Shown one piece after another: positions 36,201 to 45,683 of a stretch of 64,000 bases of DNA (position 1 is the first letter of the stretch; each line of letters starts with the position of its first letter). The position numbers and the translations under genes are program-made. The stretch is from Simmondsia chinensis (lineage: Eukaryota > Streptophyta > Magnoliopsida > Caryophyllales > Simmondsiaceae). The notes beneath the pieces were generated by a model that was given only the letters and a program-made list of their open reading frames with translations, searched no databases and was not told the DNA's origin. The stretch is from the NCBI GenBank assembly GCA_018398585.1, contig JAGTTD010000015.1, positions 25,439,478-25,503,477 on the forward strand, read 5' to 3'.

Positions 36201-39200
36201 ATTAGGCGTAGCTCCCACTGAAGATAAATTAAGGGAGCAACGTCTGAGGTGGTTCGGACATGTCAGAAGGAGACCGGACGACGCTCCAGTCAGAAGATGC
36301 GAAGAGCCTCTTACTACATTAGGCAGAAGCGGCAGAGGCAGACCAAAGAAGAGATGGCTTGAAACGATCCGACAAGACCTCACCCACCTAAACCTTCGGG
36401 AGGAGATAGTCTTAGATAGGGCCCAATGGAAGGCTGACATAGGGGTTTTAGATGATACGGTTAGAGTAGGGTAGTCTTTGTCGCTTCTTTTCTATCCCTA
36501 TCTCATTCTCATTCTCGTTCTCTTTCTTTATCTCTTCTAACGTTTTTTTTTTTTTTTTTGCCATACTTATGCATTTTTTATGTTTCTCCGGTGCCAGGTC
36601 TTTGGCTGAGGGATGCAGATCATCTTTTTAGGCTGGGGGTCCTTGGAAACAGCCTCTCTTCCGGGTAGCCCCCTGAAGGGGGAAGGCTGCGTATGCTTAC
36701 CCTCCCCAGACCCTGCTTTTGGCGGGAGCCTTTGGAGGCACTGGGTTTGTTGAGTTGAGTTGAGTTGTAATGAAGTTTTTAATTTGGGCTGTTTTTTTTT
36801 TTTTTTTTTTTCAAACGTGGGCCAAAAAAAAATATTTTTTTTAAATGAGCTTAGGGTTTTCTCTCTTTTTTTTTTTGATAAGTCAGTTATATATATATCC
36901 AAAAAACTGCACCAATGTACGTTCATACATGAGTACGTGGGGCATACCCCAACGAGGCCGGAGCCAACAATCTAACCAAATAAGAAGGCGAACAAAGAAG
37001 AAATACAAAGGAACATCAAAGAAACTCCCAAGTACAACTTTTAGAAAAGGGAAAACAAAGGAAAGCAAAGGCAAACAAGCACCCCGCTAAACCAAACTAG
37101 AGAATCACGACTTCTTCTTGCCCTTCGACTTCTTGCCCTTGGCTTGAGAATGCTTCTGAGAAGGTCCCGTAGCTTCTGTGCGAGTAGTCGGTGGCGAAAT
37201 CACAGGATCCACAACATGAAGGCCAGAAGTTATAGTGTCCATAGTATCACGGTCACTGGAACTAAGACAGCGGTTACTCGGAATATTGGCTTCCATGTTA
37301 TAACCGCAACGATCGGGCTCAATCAACCCAAGCAGGTGATCTTGTGCATCCGCAAGCTCACTAAGAACCAAAGCTCGACTCAAATCCTCCGAACTGGTAG
37401 ACGAATCAGCTTCAATCCGGAACTCTGAAAGACCCAAAATGTCCCCCACCCGATCAGAGAAACCAGGCAGGGAAGCGGAAGGCGAGGCCCCACAGAGGAA
37501 CCCGAGGCCCAGCTCGCGAGAGCTGGGCGAGGGGGTGAGCTGGGCTCACCCCCGGTTCTGGGCCAGCGGGCCCAGAACGCGGCAAGTCCCCCCCAGCAGC
37601 ATGGGGGGGCATAACAGGCCCAAAACGAGCCCCAGGAGACTGCCCACTAGATGTCGGTAGTGCAGGCCATGTAGAGGACAGAAGGCCAGCAACGTGCGAC
37701 CCAACCCGATCATCATCAGCCCTCAATCCATTACCCGTAGACTCACTCTGCAGCCCGGTAGGCCCAACAACAGCTATAGGCCCAGTGGAAGGCCCATGTG
37801 GAAGATCACCCTCACCAGCTTGCATCCCAACCCTAGGCCCACTACAAGAGACCTCCCCAGACCTAATGGTAGGCCCAAGAGCATCATCCTGCACCGGCCC
37901 AGAGGCGGGCACCTCGCCACCCCCCTCGGCACCTCCCCCATGGTCCTCCCCCAGACCCTTAGCGGCATCACCTTGCCCCGCCTCCTTATTCTTGCCGTGA
38001 TTCTTCTTCCGGTGGTTTTTTCCGGCCCTCTTAGCCGGCTGATTAGTGGGGGCCAGAGTTTGAGAGTCCTAGCACGAGTGACCCCAAACGCGACACGTGT
38101 GGCATCGCTTAGGGAGAGCTTCATACCGAACTTCTAAGCGAATGAACTGACCTCTATGAAGTTCAACATAGGGTTTTCTCTCTCCTCACAACACTTTCAC
38201 TCCCTCACTTTCTCCAGAATCTTCACCTTCTCCCAAGCTCTCTTTCTCTTACAAAAAACTTCTCACAATCGACAATAGCCACTGTCGCCTCAAATCACCA
38301 CCGGATTTCGATGACTTTGTCGATTTCAGATAGGACAACCACCGGAGACACAAGTTTGGTCGATTACAAGACCAACACTGCGGGCTCTTCGTCACCAAAG
38401 CAGGAAAAACACCAAATCTGGCCTGAGAACACCAGATCTGATCATCTCTGCCGCCGCTACAACCACCGAGCACCACGAACCACCAGATCTGGGCTAGAGA
38501 CCACCAGATCTGTACACCTCCGACCACCGTCGGAGCACCAACGAGGTTCATCCATCCTCTATCTTCCTCCTTCACCTCTGCCAGACCCGATTTGGGTCTA
38601 ATCAGGCTCTGATACCAGTTGTTAAGTTACCCGCACACACCGAAACCCTAGATTAGGTTCTGAAATAACGAAAACAGGGTAGGGGAAGAAGAGAGACACA
38701 AAGATTTACATGGTTCAGCCGAAGCCTACGTCCACGGAGGGGGAGCAACGAATTTCACTATGAGAAATCAGAGGTATTACAAGAGTTTTTCTCTCACTCT
38801 CACTCTTCTCTATTGTTTTGTGTTTCCTCACTTTTGCTCTGACTTTACAACAAGGAATCAGGCGCTATTATAGGCCTCAAAAATAGAACATCCATGGGAG
38901 CTCAAAGGTTTTCCCATTACTGCTAGCCATATGAAGGGGCCGTAGTAAATCCGCCTAGATGAAGAGTCACTAAGCCAACCAAGTGAAGAGCCTCTTCTAG
39001 AATATTCCAGACTTTGGAGAAGCCCTGAAGTCTCCAAACTCAACGCAGCCGACGTGCACCACAACATAGGCTCATGATTGAGAAATCGAATATCCAAATA
39101 ACAAGAATGATCATATATGGCTCTTCCATGTAAGGAAAATGCAGAAGTGGCATTGGCTCTTGATGGAAAATGGACTTGTGCTTCAACCTCTAAAACTGAT

Positions 39201-42200
39201 GATGATATTATTTTGATTTCCTCAAGAGAATCAAATGGAGAAAAAAATTGGTGCAATATATTCTCATCTATTGGATAAAGAACAAAAGAAATCTTTACCA
39301 GAAGTGTAGAATTCTTGAAATCTTGGTAATGGACGTTTCTTTGCTCGAATAATGGATCTGTTACCCAATGCTATAGTTGTGACTCTTCACGATACATTTT
39401 TTTCTTGAACTTACGGGTTCCGAGAATCGACTGTTCTGATACCAAATGATGCGTCAATTAGAGACACATCGAAGGGAATGAAGATGAATTAAGGTTTCAG
39501 AGGAGAATTAGGGAGGAAGAAGATAGATATTAGAGTTAGCTGAGAAGAATAAGAGAGAGAGAGAGAGAGAGCACAAAAGAAGATTGAGAAATGTTGTTTG
39601 ATTCTTGTTATTCATACATCAATTAGTGTAAGTAATTATAGCTTTAACAACTTGCCTAACAAAGTCATTAACAAACTAATAATATCTCTAACTATCGTAA
39701 TCACTTAATAATACTCATAACAAATTCCAAACTAATATTTTCCAATATGGTGATATTGACTGTAACATAATTTCAGTCTTGGAATGAGTATGTAGTTAAA
39801 TTTGATTGATGTTGGTCATTATTAAACTTGCCAAATATCTATAACGGATCAAAAGTGCAGTTTGATCATAGACCACCCAGCCAAGTCCATTTCGGGTTTA
39901 TGTTACGCACAATTACTTGAACACCCTTACTAACATAGGTCATCTCTACAATTTTGATTTCTTGATTTAGTAAGGAAGTCACCTTCTTCAAATAGTTTAG
40001 GTGCTTATTGGTTAGAACCCAAACCAAAATATACTAAAGACAATAAAGGCATGCATGTTGGACCCAGCTAATGGTCCAATATCGATTTGTAATCTCGTGG
40101 AAATTTCAATTGGCTCTATCTAAGTTTTACCTAAAACCAATACTTGATAACTTTTAAGATATGCATTATTAATTTGAACTGAACAGAATCAAAGACTACT
40201 TAAAGATCAAACAAGAACTTAGAACAAGATTGAATAGTCAATGGCCAGATCTTAAAGTGTTGGGACAAATCACATATTAAGCGCAAACAAAAGTTAAAAG
40301 ACATAAAAAAAAAAAAAAAAAAAATAATCAATGCACAAAAATTTTACGTGGAATTCCTCTATTAACTAGAGGGAAAAAAGGGACCGTAGGGGTTCCTTAT
40401 CAACTTGAAATTTAGGATTCAATCTCAAATAGAAATCTCAAATCTCATCTGGTAATAATCATCCCAATGTGATTATTGCACTGTAAGTCACCAACTTTCA
40501 TCAATGCACCTCCTATACAGTGAGTCATTAACCCTCCTCTATATAGCTACTATATAGTGAGCCACCAACCCTCCCACAACGTAGTTTTTGACAAAAAAAA
40601 CTACAAAAATTCTCTTTTACCAATCAAAACACTCGAGTATAACTCCATGCATGCTTTGGTGGACCACACTCAAACACCAAATATAAAACTCTCACAAGCC
40701 ACAAACAAAAAACTCTAAACATTTTCCATTCTCACCTCCAACCCTTGGGCACCCCTTGACATAACTCTAAACATTGTCGATACTTTCTTATTCTTCAAAA
40801 CTATACTTATTTCCATAACCCTAAATATTAAACCTATTGAAATAAAGTTCCTTTTTTTAAGTTTTCCTTTTTCTTTTTTTTTTTCCCTTCCTTTCTTATT
40901 CTCATATCTTATATATATTAACTTGAAGGGTTATTTATGCCAAAGGTCTCTGTATCTTGCCTATTGTATCAATTTAGTCCATATACTTTTAATTGTGTCA
41001 ATTTAGTCCCTATACAATTCAAAATGTGTCGATTTGGTCATTAGAGAAGATTTTATGTTAAGTTTTTAATTATACTTTTAGTAATTCGGCCACGAATTGG
41101 ATTAAATTGAGTAAACAGATGAATTTAGATTCGGTTCCCAAAATAATGCTGAAAAATAAAAAAATAAAAAAAATAATGCCAAAAAATAAATAATTACCAA
41201 TCTACTGTTGAACCGCGTTTAGAAAAAGCGGTTCACTCCAAAAATAACCGAATTAAGGGAAAAATATTTTTTTCAGTTATAAAACGCGTCTTAAAGACGC
41301 ATTTCATGTGAAGATAAACCGCGTTCGCGGTTCATTTGAATATAAACCGCGTCTTTAAGACGCGGTTCATACATTATTAAAACGCGCCTTAAAGACGCGG
41401 TTCATATAATTGTAAAGGCCAACTCTTGAAGTCAAGGACGCTCACGCTCGAAACGAATTCAAAATGAAATGGATGAAATGACTATACACGAAGGGTCACA
41501 CGTGGGTTCTGTAAGAGAAAATGTCATAATGTATTGACATACAAGATGAAAAAGGAGCACGAAGCTCAGTTAGCAACTAGTAGCAGTGAAATATTGACGG
41601 TAATATTTATTTATGTTTCATTTTTTTGAACATTTATTTATGTTTTATTTATATTATTTTTTATATAGTAGTTCGTTATTTATATATATCTATTAGTTTG
41701 TTATTTATATTATTTTACTCATAAAGCATCATAACCGCGTTTTCTAAACGCGGTTTATGTGATAGTAAACAGCGTTTTCGGAACGCGGTTTATGCGTTAT
41801 ATAATTATTTTTTCTTGATGCGGTTATTTTTATATATAACCTCGTTTTTTGAACTCGGTAAAACGTGGTTCAACAGTAGATTGGTAAATGTTTATTTTTT
41901 AGCATTATTTTTTTTATTTTTTTATTTTTCAGCATTATTTTGGGAACCGACTCATGAATTTATAGAAAATTACTTGCATCTAGCAGAGGATTCCAATGGC
42001 AACAATATTACAGCACAAACTTTCACATTCCGTGAGCTAGCTAATGCCACAAAAAACTTCCATCCAGAGTGCTTGGTTGGTAAAGGTGGCTTTGGAAGAG
42101 TATACAAGGGCACACTTGGAAAGACTGGCCAGGTATGAGAAACTCAACTAGCTTTGTTGTCGGTTTTGTGGTTCCGTTATCCTCGATGTGTAATTTTTCC

Positions 42201-45200
42201 CAACAAATTGTATCACCTGTTTCTAGGTAGTAGCTGTGAAGCAGCTAGATAGGAATGGTCTACAAGGGAACAAAGAGTTCCTAGTGGAAGTTGTAATGTT
42301 GAGCCTTCTTCATCACCCTAACCTGGTTAAGCTTATTGGGTATTGTGCTGATGGCGAGCAAAGGCTCTTGGTGTACGAGTATATGCCTTTGGGTTCCCTT
42401 GAAGACCATCTTCTTGGTAATGCTTTAACCTTTTATTTGCTTCTCTTCCTTAAGCACGTTTGGTTCATCTTTCTAGCAGCTCAAGGTTGTGTAAAAGTTC
42501 TAATTGATTGTTGTATTTAGTTGACAGGAAAGATCCTTTACTTCTTTTTCACAGCTTAAATCGAAAGATGAAAAATTTCTTCCATACCTAAGCAGAAAAA
42601 GATGCAAAATTAGATCTTTTCACAATTTATTTTCAAAAATGCTTTTAAAAGAATGTATTAGCTTTAAATCTTTACTACCATGACCTAAATTTACCCATTA
42701 TCACCACCCCACTTACCACATGTTAAGAAACTTACACATACTGAAACCCTAAAACACCATCATGAAGAGACTATAATAATGTCAGTTGTATGAAGAGATT
42801 CTAGAATAATTTTAGTCTTTATTGGGTTGTTGAGAAGTTTAGCAATCTCCAACTCAACACCACCACCCCTTTTACCCCATGGGTCGCTACACTTACTACT
42901 CTTCATTATTATGGCGAACCATTATTATGATTCTCTTGTATCCACTATTATTAGTTGATTTATATTATTAAGTCAACTTTTCGTGATTATAATAGATAAC
43001 TTTCTTTTTTAAACTTGTATCTAAACACTTTAAAAAGATGTTTGTGGACTATATAACCAAACTGTTCACTGTGAAAAAATACAGATCTTAAATAGATCTT
43101 ATGAAATAGTAAGTTAAAATAAGATAAAATGAAATAAGATGAATACGTACGTACATACGTACATACATCTATATACATATGTGTGTATATATCTATATAT
43201 ATATAAAAGAAATGTTTAAGAATGGGACAGGGGACTTAGGAAAATATAAGTACGTGAGTTTATATAAACATCCGCAAAGCAAAATTGCAAGCCTAGTTAT
43301 TCATCAAAAAAGTTGCAAGCATAGTTATGTAACGATTAATCACATATCAACTAGCTCAAATCTATTTGATTAACAGCCTCTATGTTACATATCAACCTTT
43401 ATTTGATTCTATGCTTGGAATTACAATGAAATCAACACTATGTTAAACGCTTCACAATGGAGCTTGTAGATCAATTATTGTGTATCATTACATTATAGAA
43501 TCTTATGTGTTCATAACTTTAGAATAACCAATTAGTGGGAGGTCTCATATGGCTTTTGGAAAATATTTCTCAAATATTTTTAATAAAATATTGTTTGCTT
43601 GTTTCGGTTCCAAATCTATAGGAGGGTTTGTTTTGAGGTGGTTAGGTTTTTCTTATAAGAACCATATCCATGAGATAACTGTGTGAATAATAGGAAAATT
43701 CTCTATAAAATCTTTTCAGAAATAGTAAAAATCCTACAACTCTATGGATACAGACACAATTAGATAACATGTAAATCTTATGTGTTGTTTCTTTACCCCG
43801 TTGAATATTTCGTTGTTCTTGGCTTCATTTCCTTAACGTTGAGAACAATAAATCAAAAACAAGTCATGTTCACTTATGAACTATCACATCTAACTGAATG
43901 CCATACTGTATGCATATACATTCTGATATAGGAAACGAGCAAAGGCAATTAAATTGGCACACAAGGATAAAAATCGCGTTAGCGGCTGCGAAAGGCTTAG
44001 AATATTTGCATGATAAAGCCAACCCACCAGTCATATACCGCGATTTGAAATCCTCAAACATCTTGCTAGACATGGATTTTAACGCTAAGCTCTCGGATTT
44101 TGGGCTAGCGAAGCTTGGACCGATGGGAGAGAACACACACGTCTCAACAAGAGTAATGGGAACGTACGGTTATTGTGCACCGGAGTATCAAAGAACGGGT
44201 CATTTGACTATCAAGTCAGATATATACAGTTTTGGGGTTGTGTTTTTGGAGTTGATTACAGGGCGAAGAGCGATGGACACGACAAGGCCGAATGATGAGC
44301 AGAGTTTGGTAACTTGGGTAAGTTTTTTATTGCTTGCAAATCAAATCGGAGCTAGCTTTTTTTCCTTAACATGTTGAGGAGTACAACAACGCTCTAACAA
44401 GGGCCACAAACCATAATTGCAGGAAACTCCTAAAATACTAACATTTCATGCTTCGAAACACGATTCAGGGTTGTTTTAAAGTCAGATTCACGCCTCCAAC
44501 GCATACCAAACTCAATGGAAACACAATTCAAACAATTATGGAATTATTTTTATAAGAATATACTTCTTCGATTTGTTCGTTGGCTAATTGAATTACTCAA
44601 CTTCAAAGAATAATTGAATTATGTGCACATTTTAGAGTCAGTTTTTTAGATCTTATTCATTGAAATACTTAATTTTCTTAGTTATTGCTTCATATTGACT
44701 TCTTTTTAATATTTATGCTTTAATGACTCAATTGATAAAATTAAATTACTTTTACTTGTATATCTAATACATAGTAGTAAGAGTGCTTCCTTCACGCTCC
44801 CAACCTTGAAAACTTCTATGACTACCCTCTCCCCCGTTCCGTTTTCATTTCCACTCTCGTTCCCATTACTGCTTCATGCAAGTATGCCACAAACAACTGG
44901 GGAAGGGGTAAAATGAGCCTCAAACACAAGACCTCATACTTGGGTGCATGGGTAGTCGAACCACTATATGGAATCCAACGGCTCGTAGGAGCTCAATATC
45001 TGCATTGTGTTGTAACATCTCTTGGATAGTAGCTTTGCTTCAAGCTTTCTTAGCCTTTTCTCATTCCTTGTTGTTCCAAGCTTTCTCACATATGCAACTT
45101 TGTTCGTCTAAGAAAAACACATCATGTGGACTAGTGTGGAGTGTGAGCAAGTTCTAATCATCTTATTCTATAGTGAATTTCGTTACTCCCCCTCCATGGA

Positions 45201-45683
45201 CGTAGGCTTTAGCCGAACCACTTGAATATATCTCAATTTTTCCCTCAAATTCCTTATGTTTGTGTTATCTATTTCAATTTAGGATTTCGTGCTTGTGGGT
45301 GGTTCTAACAATATATCTTCTCCAACTAGGCACAACCCATGATGACGAACTCGAATAGATACTCAGAGCTTGCTGATCCGCACCTACACGAAGATTACCC
45401 GACGAAAGGCTTGAACCAGGTTGTAGCCATTGCTGCCATGTGCGTTCAAGAAGAAGAGACGAGCCGCCCCATGGTCAGTGATGTGGTGACCGCCCTTAGT
45501 TCCCTTGTTGACACTGCTACTACTTTGGCCCTTGTTCCTAGTTTACAGGTTAACCATGACATGTTGAGCTCCAATGGGATTCAAACCAATCAAGATATTG
45601 TGATAGAGCGCCGACGAGCCGTGGCTGAAGCCATAGCATGGGGCTCTCACCACAATGCTAGATCACAAGCAGCTCATTCATAA
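30097..45683 (+). CDS. PBS1-like receptor-like cytoplasmic kinase (PBL25/PBL26 type), five exons
   Basis: Predicted exons: 30097-30217, 41987-42132, 42227-42416, 43932-44317, 45330-45683. All introns are GT..AG and phases agree (1, 0, 1, 0), giving about 398 residues; an extra in-frame ATG at 30094 would add one. The N-terminus [16 protein letters not shown] has paired cysteines as in PBL kinases, suggesting palmitoylation and plasma-membrane anchoring. The kinase domain has the P-loop GKGGFG (about 72-77), catalytic lysine in VAVKQL (about 94), YRDLKSSN (Asp about 190), DFG (about 208-210), and GTYGYCAPE in the activation segment. The C-terminal [13 protein letters not shown] resembles PBL26. 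Such kinases relay pattern-receptor signals; that role is inferred from the family. Intron 1 is about 11.8 kb and filled with transposons, so expression may be impaired. Exon 1 assignment rests on motif and phase and should be confirmed by transcript data. Confidence 0.85.
30483..30811 (-). repeat. 3' LTR (left) of the RRM-carrying element
   Basis: 329 bases, ending GACTGTAACA, with a (GA)n tract near 30594-30616. The polypurine tract lies at 30812-30826. Confidence 0.88.
31193..31466 (-). pseudogene. C-terminal part of the RRM-carrying element's open frame
   Basis: Minus-strand frame [18 protein letters not shown]... ending [13 protein letters not shown] at 31193. It is the downstream continuation of the frame at 39050-39420, separated only by the nested copia and one copy of CAGCC. 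No recognisable domain in this half. Confidence 0.5.
31467..31892 (-). repeat. 3' LTR (left) of the copia element
   Basis: Matches the right LTR over its whole length with scattered differences. Related fragments occur at 42721-42859 and 45165-45309 in later introns of the same kinase gene. Confidence 0.92.
31960..35843 (-). pseudogene. copia gag-pol polyprotein, multiply broken
   Basis: Minus strand, in order: gag from ATG at 35843 (stop at codon 4) with a UBN2-type gag core (35220-35774); zinc knuckle [14 protein letters not shown] (about 35100-35141); protease remnant [12 protein letters not shown] (the usual S-G reads S-S); GAG-pre-integrase [13 protein letters not shown] (34560-34610); integrase with [13 protein letters not shown] and [13 protein letters not shown] (33784-34371); reverse transcriptase with [12 protein letters not shown] and [12 protein letters not shown] (32860-33687); RNase H ending [15 protein letters not shown] (31966-32313). 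At least five frameshifts or stops. Tork/Tnt1-like by layout. Confidence 0.92.
35862..36775 (+). mobile_element. RTE-clade LINE, 5'-truncated 3' end, with SINE-like tail
   Basis: Plus-strand frame (about 35866-36474) reads [20 protein letters not shown], then [64 protein letters not shown] and [11 protein letters not shown]. These are characteristic of the C-terminal end of plant RTE reverse transcriptases. The 3' untranslated part ends GCCTCTCTTC, CTGAAGGGGGAAGGCTGCG, CCCCAGACCCTGC, GGCACTGGGTTTG then (TTGAG)n. This is nearly the same as the tail of the two 5S-SINEs in this window. The ORF fragment is open but lacks the catalytic domain. Confidence 0.88.
36867..38168 (-). mobile_element. ORF1-only LINE derivative with target duplication
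   Basis: A 15-base duplication starting TAGGGTTTTC lies at 36852-36866 and 38169-38183. On the minus strand the insert begins [20 protein letters not shown], a DUF4283-type zinc knuckle (C-x2-C-x4-H-x-C). It continues with a lysine-rich and glycine/proline-rich region and ends [15 protein letters not shown] at 37105. About 230 bases of untranslated sequence and a poly-A tail (T run 36866-36876) follow. There is a stop right after the knuckle and a frameshift near 37450. No endonuclease or reverse transcriptase lies between ORF1 and the tail. GC content is far above its surroundings. Confidence 0.85.
38184..38619 (-). promoter_or_regulatory. copia untranslated leader and primer-binding site
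   Basis: Between the 5' LTR and the displaced gag. The tRNA-Met primer-binding site is the complement of CAGGCTCTGATACCA at 38604-38618. The rest is CT/CCA-rich leader, continuous with gag once the two nested retroposons are removed. Confidence 0.75.
38620..39045 (-). repeat. 5' LTR (right) of the copia element
   Basis: 426 bases, same length as its partner. It starts TGTTAAGTTACC on + and ends CTCAACG, where the expected final A has become G, followed by the duplication CAGCC. Confidence 0.92.
39050..39420 (-). pseudogene. PTB-type RRM open frame captured in a non-autonomous LTR element
   Basis: Minus-strand frame: [48 protein letters not shown], then [19 protein letters not shown]. This follows the plant polypyrimidine-tract-binding RRM pattern (LLVTI..YPVTVDVLHQVFSP, GRNIYDGCCQLDIQFS). 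The frame continues in phase beyond the nested copia to 31193. No ATG is seen before an upstream stop near 39375, so it is probably not translated as it stands. Confidence 0.65.
39447..39767 (-). repeat. 5' LTR (right) of the RRM-carrying element
   Basis: 321 bases matching the left LTR. Its left edge adjoins the primer-binding site complement TCTGATACCA (39436-39445). Confidence 0.88.
40258..40800. repeat. possible solo LTR in kinase intron 1
   Basis: Begins TGTTGGGACAAATC and contains ACGTGGAATTCC, CTCCTCTATATAGC and an A run (40307-40324), features common in plant LTRs. The right border and a duplication could not be found. The interval 39773-40257 before it shows nothing recognisable. 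Confidence 0.3.
40928..41127. mobile_element. truncated Mutator-type MITE (same family as 16571-16944)
   Basis: Starts GGGTTATTTATGCC and follows the other copy through TTAGTCC repeats to the CGGCCACGAATTG region, in opposite internal orientation. It is interrupted at 41128 by the fold-back element and resumes for about 20 bases (TTACTTGCATCTA, 41970-41982) before kinase exon 2. Its right end is missing. Confidence 0.75.
41128..41953. mobile_element. Mutator-type fold-back element, 826 bp
   Basis: Long terminal inverted repeats (about 90 bases; GATTCGGTTCCCAAAATAAT and the complement of the right end GAGTCGGTTCCC...). A perfect 9-base duplication ATGAATTTA lies at 41119-41127 and 41954-41962. 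The interior carries repeated short GC-rich palindromes of the AAACCGCGTCTTTAAGACGC type near 41210-41410 and 41725-41870, in otherwise AT-rich DNA. The middle (41420-41600) has no recognised gene. Confidence 0.9.
41987..42132 (+). CDS. kinase exon 2 (linker and P-loop)
   Basis: Encodes [20 protein letters not shown] through the P-loop [11 protein letters not shown] to KTGQ. The acceptor TCTAGCAG lies within a few bases of MITE-derived sequence. The donor is CCAG/GTATGA. Confidence 0.88.
42227..42416 (+). CDS. kinase exon 3 (N-lobe)
   Basis: [20 protein letters not shown] through [17 protein letters not shown]. It contains the ATP-binding lysine and the alphaC glutamate region. Acceptor TTTCTAG, donor CTTG/GTAATG. 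Confidence 0.93.
42721..42859. mobile_element. 139-bp internally deleted LTR of the 31467-type copia family (kinase intron 3)
   Basis: Begins TGTTAAGAAACTTAC and ends CTCCAACTCAACA, as do the 426-base LTRs at 31467 and 38620, with most of the middle lost. Flanks CCACA and CCACC agree at four of five bases. The rest of intron 3 (42417-43931) is AT-rich with a TACG/TATA microsatellite near 43145-43205. Confidence 0.6.
43932..44317 (+). CDS. kinase exon 4 (catalytic and activation segments)
   Basis: [62 protein letters not shown] and [20 protein letters not shown]. All catalytic residues are present. Acceptor TATAG, donor TTGG/GTAAGT. Confidence 0.94.
45165..45309 (+). repeat. copia LTR fragment in kinase intron 4
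   Basis: TAGTGAATTTCGTTACTCCC, then GGACGTAGGC, GCCGAACCAC and a final TTCTAACA follow the reverse complement of the LTR at 31467-31610. The upstream part of the LTR is unrecognisable or absent. The intron otherwise (44318-45329) shows nothing distinct. Confidence 0.6.
45330..45683 (+). CDS. kinase exon 5 (C-lobe and tail)
   Basis: [40 protein letters not shown] and VVTALSSL close the kinase fold. The tail [13 protein letters not shown] ends [13 protein letters not shown]. Acceptor AACTAG. Confidence 0.93.
   Translation, partial: AQPMMTNSNRYSELADPHLHEDYPTKGLNQVVAIAAMCVQEEETSRPMVSDVVTALSSLVDTATTLALVPSLQVNHDMLSSNGIQTNQDIVIERRRAVAEAIAWGSHHNARSQAAHS

Larger units (their letters stand above)
31467..39045 (-). 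mobile_element. copia retrotransposon with both LTRs, nested in the RRM-carrying element
   Basis: LTRs at 31467-31892 and 38620-39045, both 426 bases, TGTTAAGTTACC to CTCAACA (the last base of the right LTR is G). The duplication CAGCC lies at 31462-31466 and 39046-39050. On the minus strand the tRNA-Met site TGGTATCAGAGCCTG follows the 5' (right) LTR and the polypurine tract CCAAGGGGGAGATT precedes the 3' (left) LTR. Two further retroposons (RTE, ORF1-only LINE) are inserted between leader and gag, so it is no longer active. Confidence 0.95.
30483..39767 (-). mobile_element. non-autonomous LTR retrotransposon in kinase intron 1, carrying an RRM
   Basis: LTRs at 30483-30811 and 39447-39767 start TGATGCGTCAATTAGAGAC and end CTGTAACA. 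The duplication TAATT lies at 30478-30482 and 39768-39772. On the minus strand the primer-binding site TTTGGTATCAGAAC adjoins the right LTR and a polypurine tract (GGAGGGGAGGGTAT) adjoins the left one. Without the nested copia (31467-39045) the interior is only about 1.05 kb and has no gag or pol. It contains a PTB-like RRM. A (GA)n tract lies inside each LTR. Confidence 0.9.

Noticed and set aside
36039..36440. Minus-strand serine/leucine-rich frame
   Set aside because: Antisense shadow of the RTE reverse-transcriptase fragment.
37439..38137. Plus-strand arginine/proline-rich open frames
   Set aside because: Antisense shadows of the GC-rich LINE ORF1 on the minus strand.
41815..41986. Start of the kinase at an ATG near 41815
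   Set aside because: That frame begins inside the Mutator fold-back element; a better N-terminus with the PBL cysteine motif and matching phase lies at 30097.
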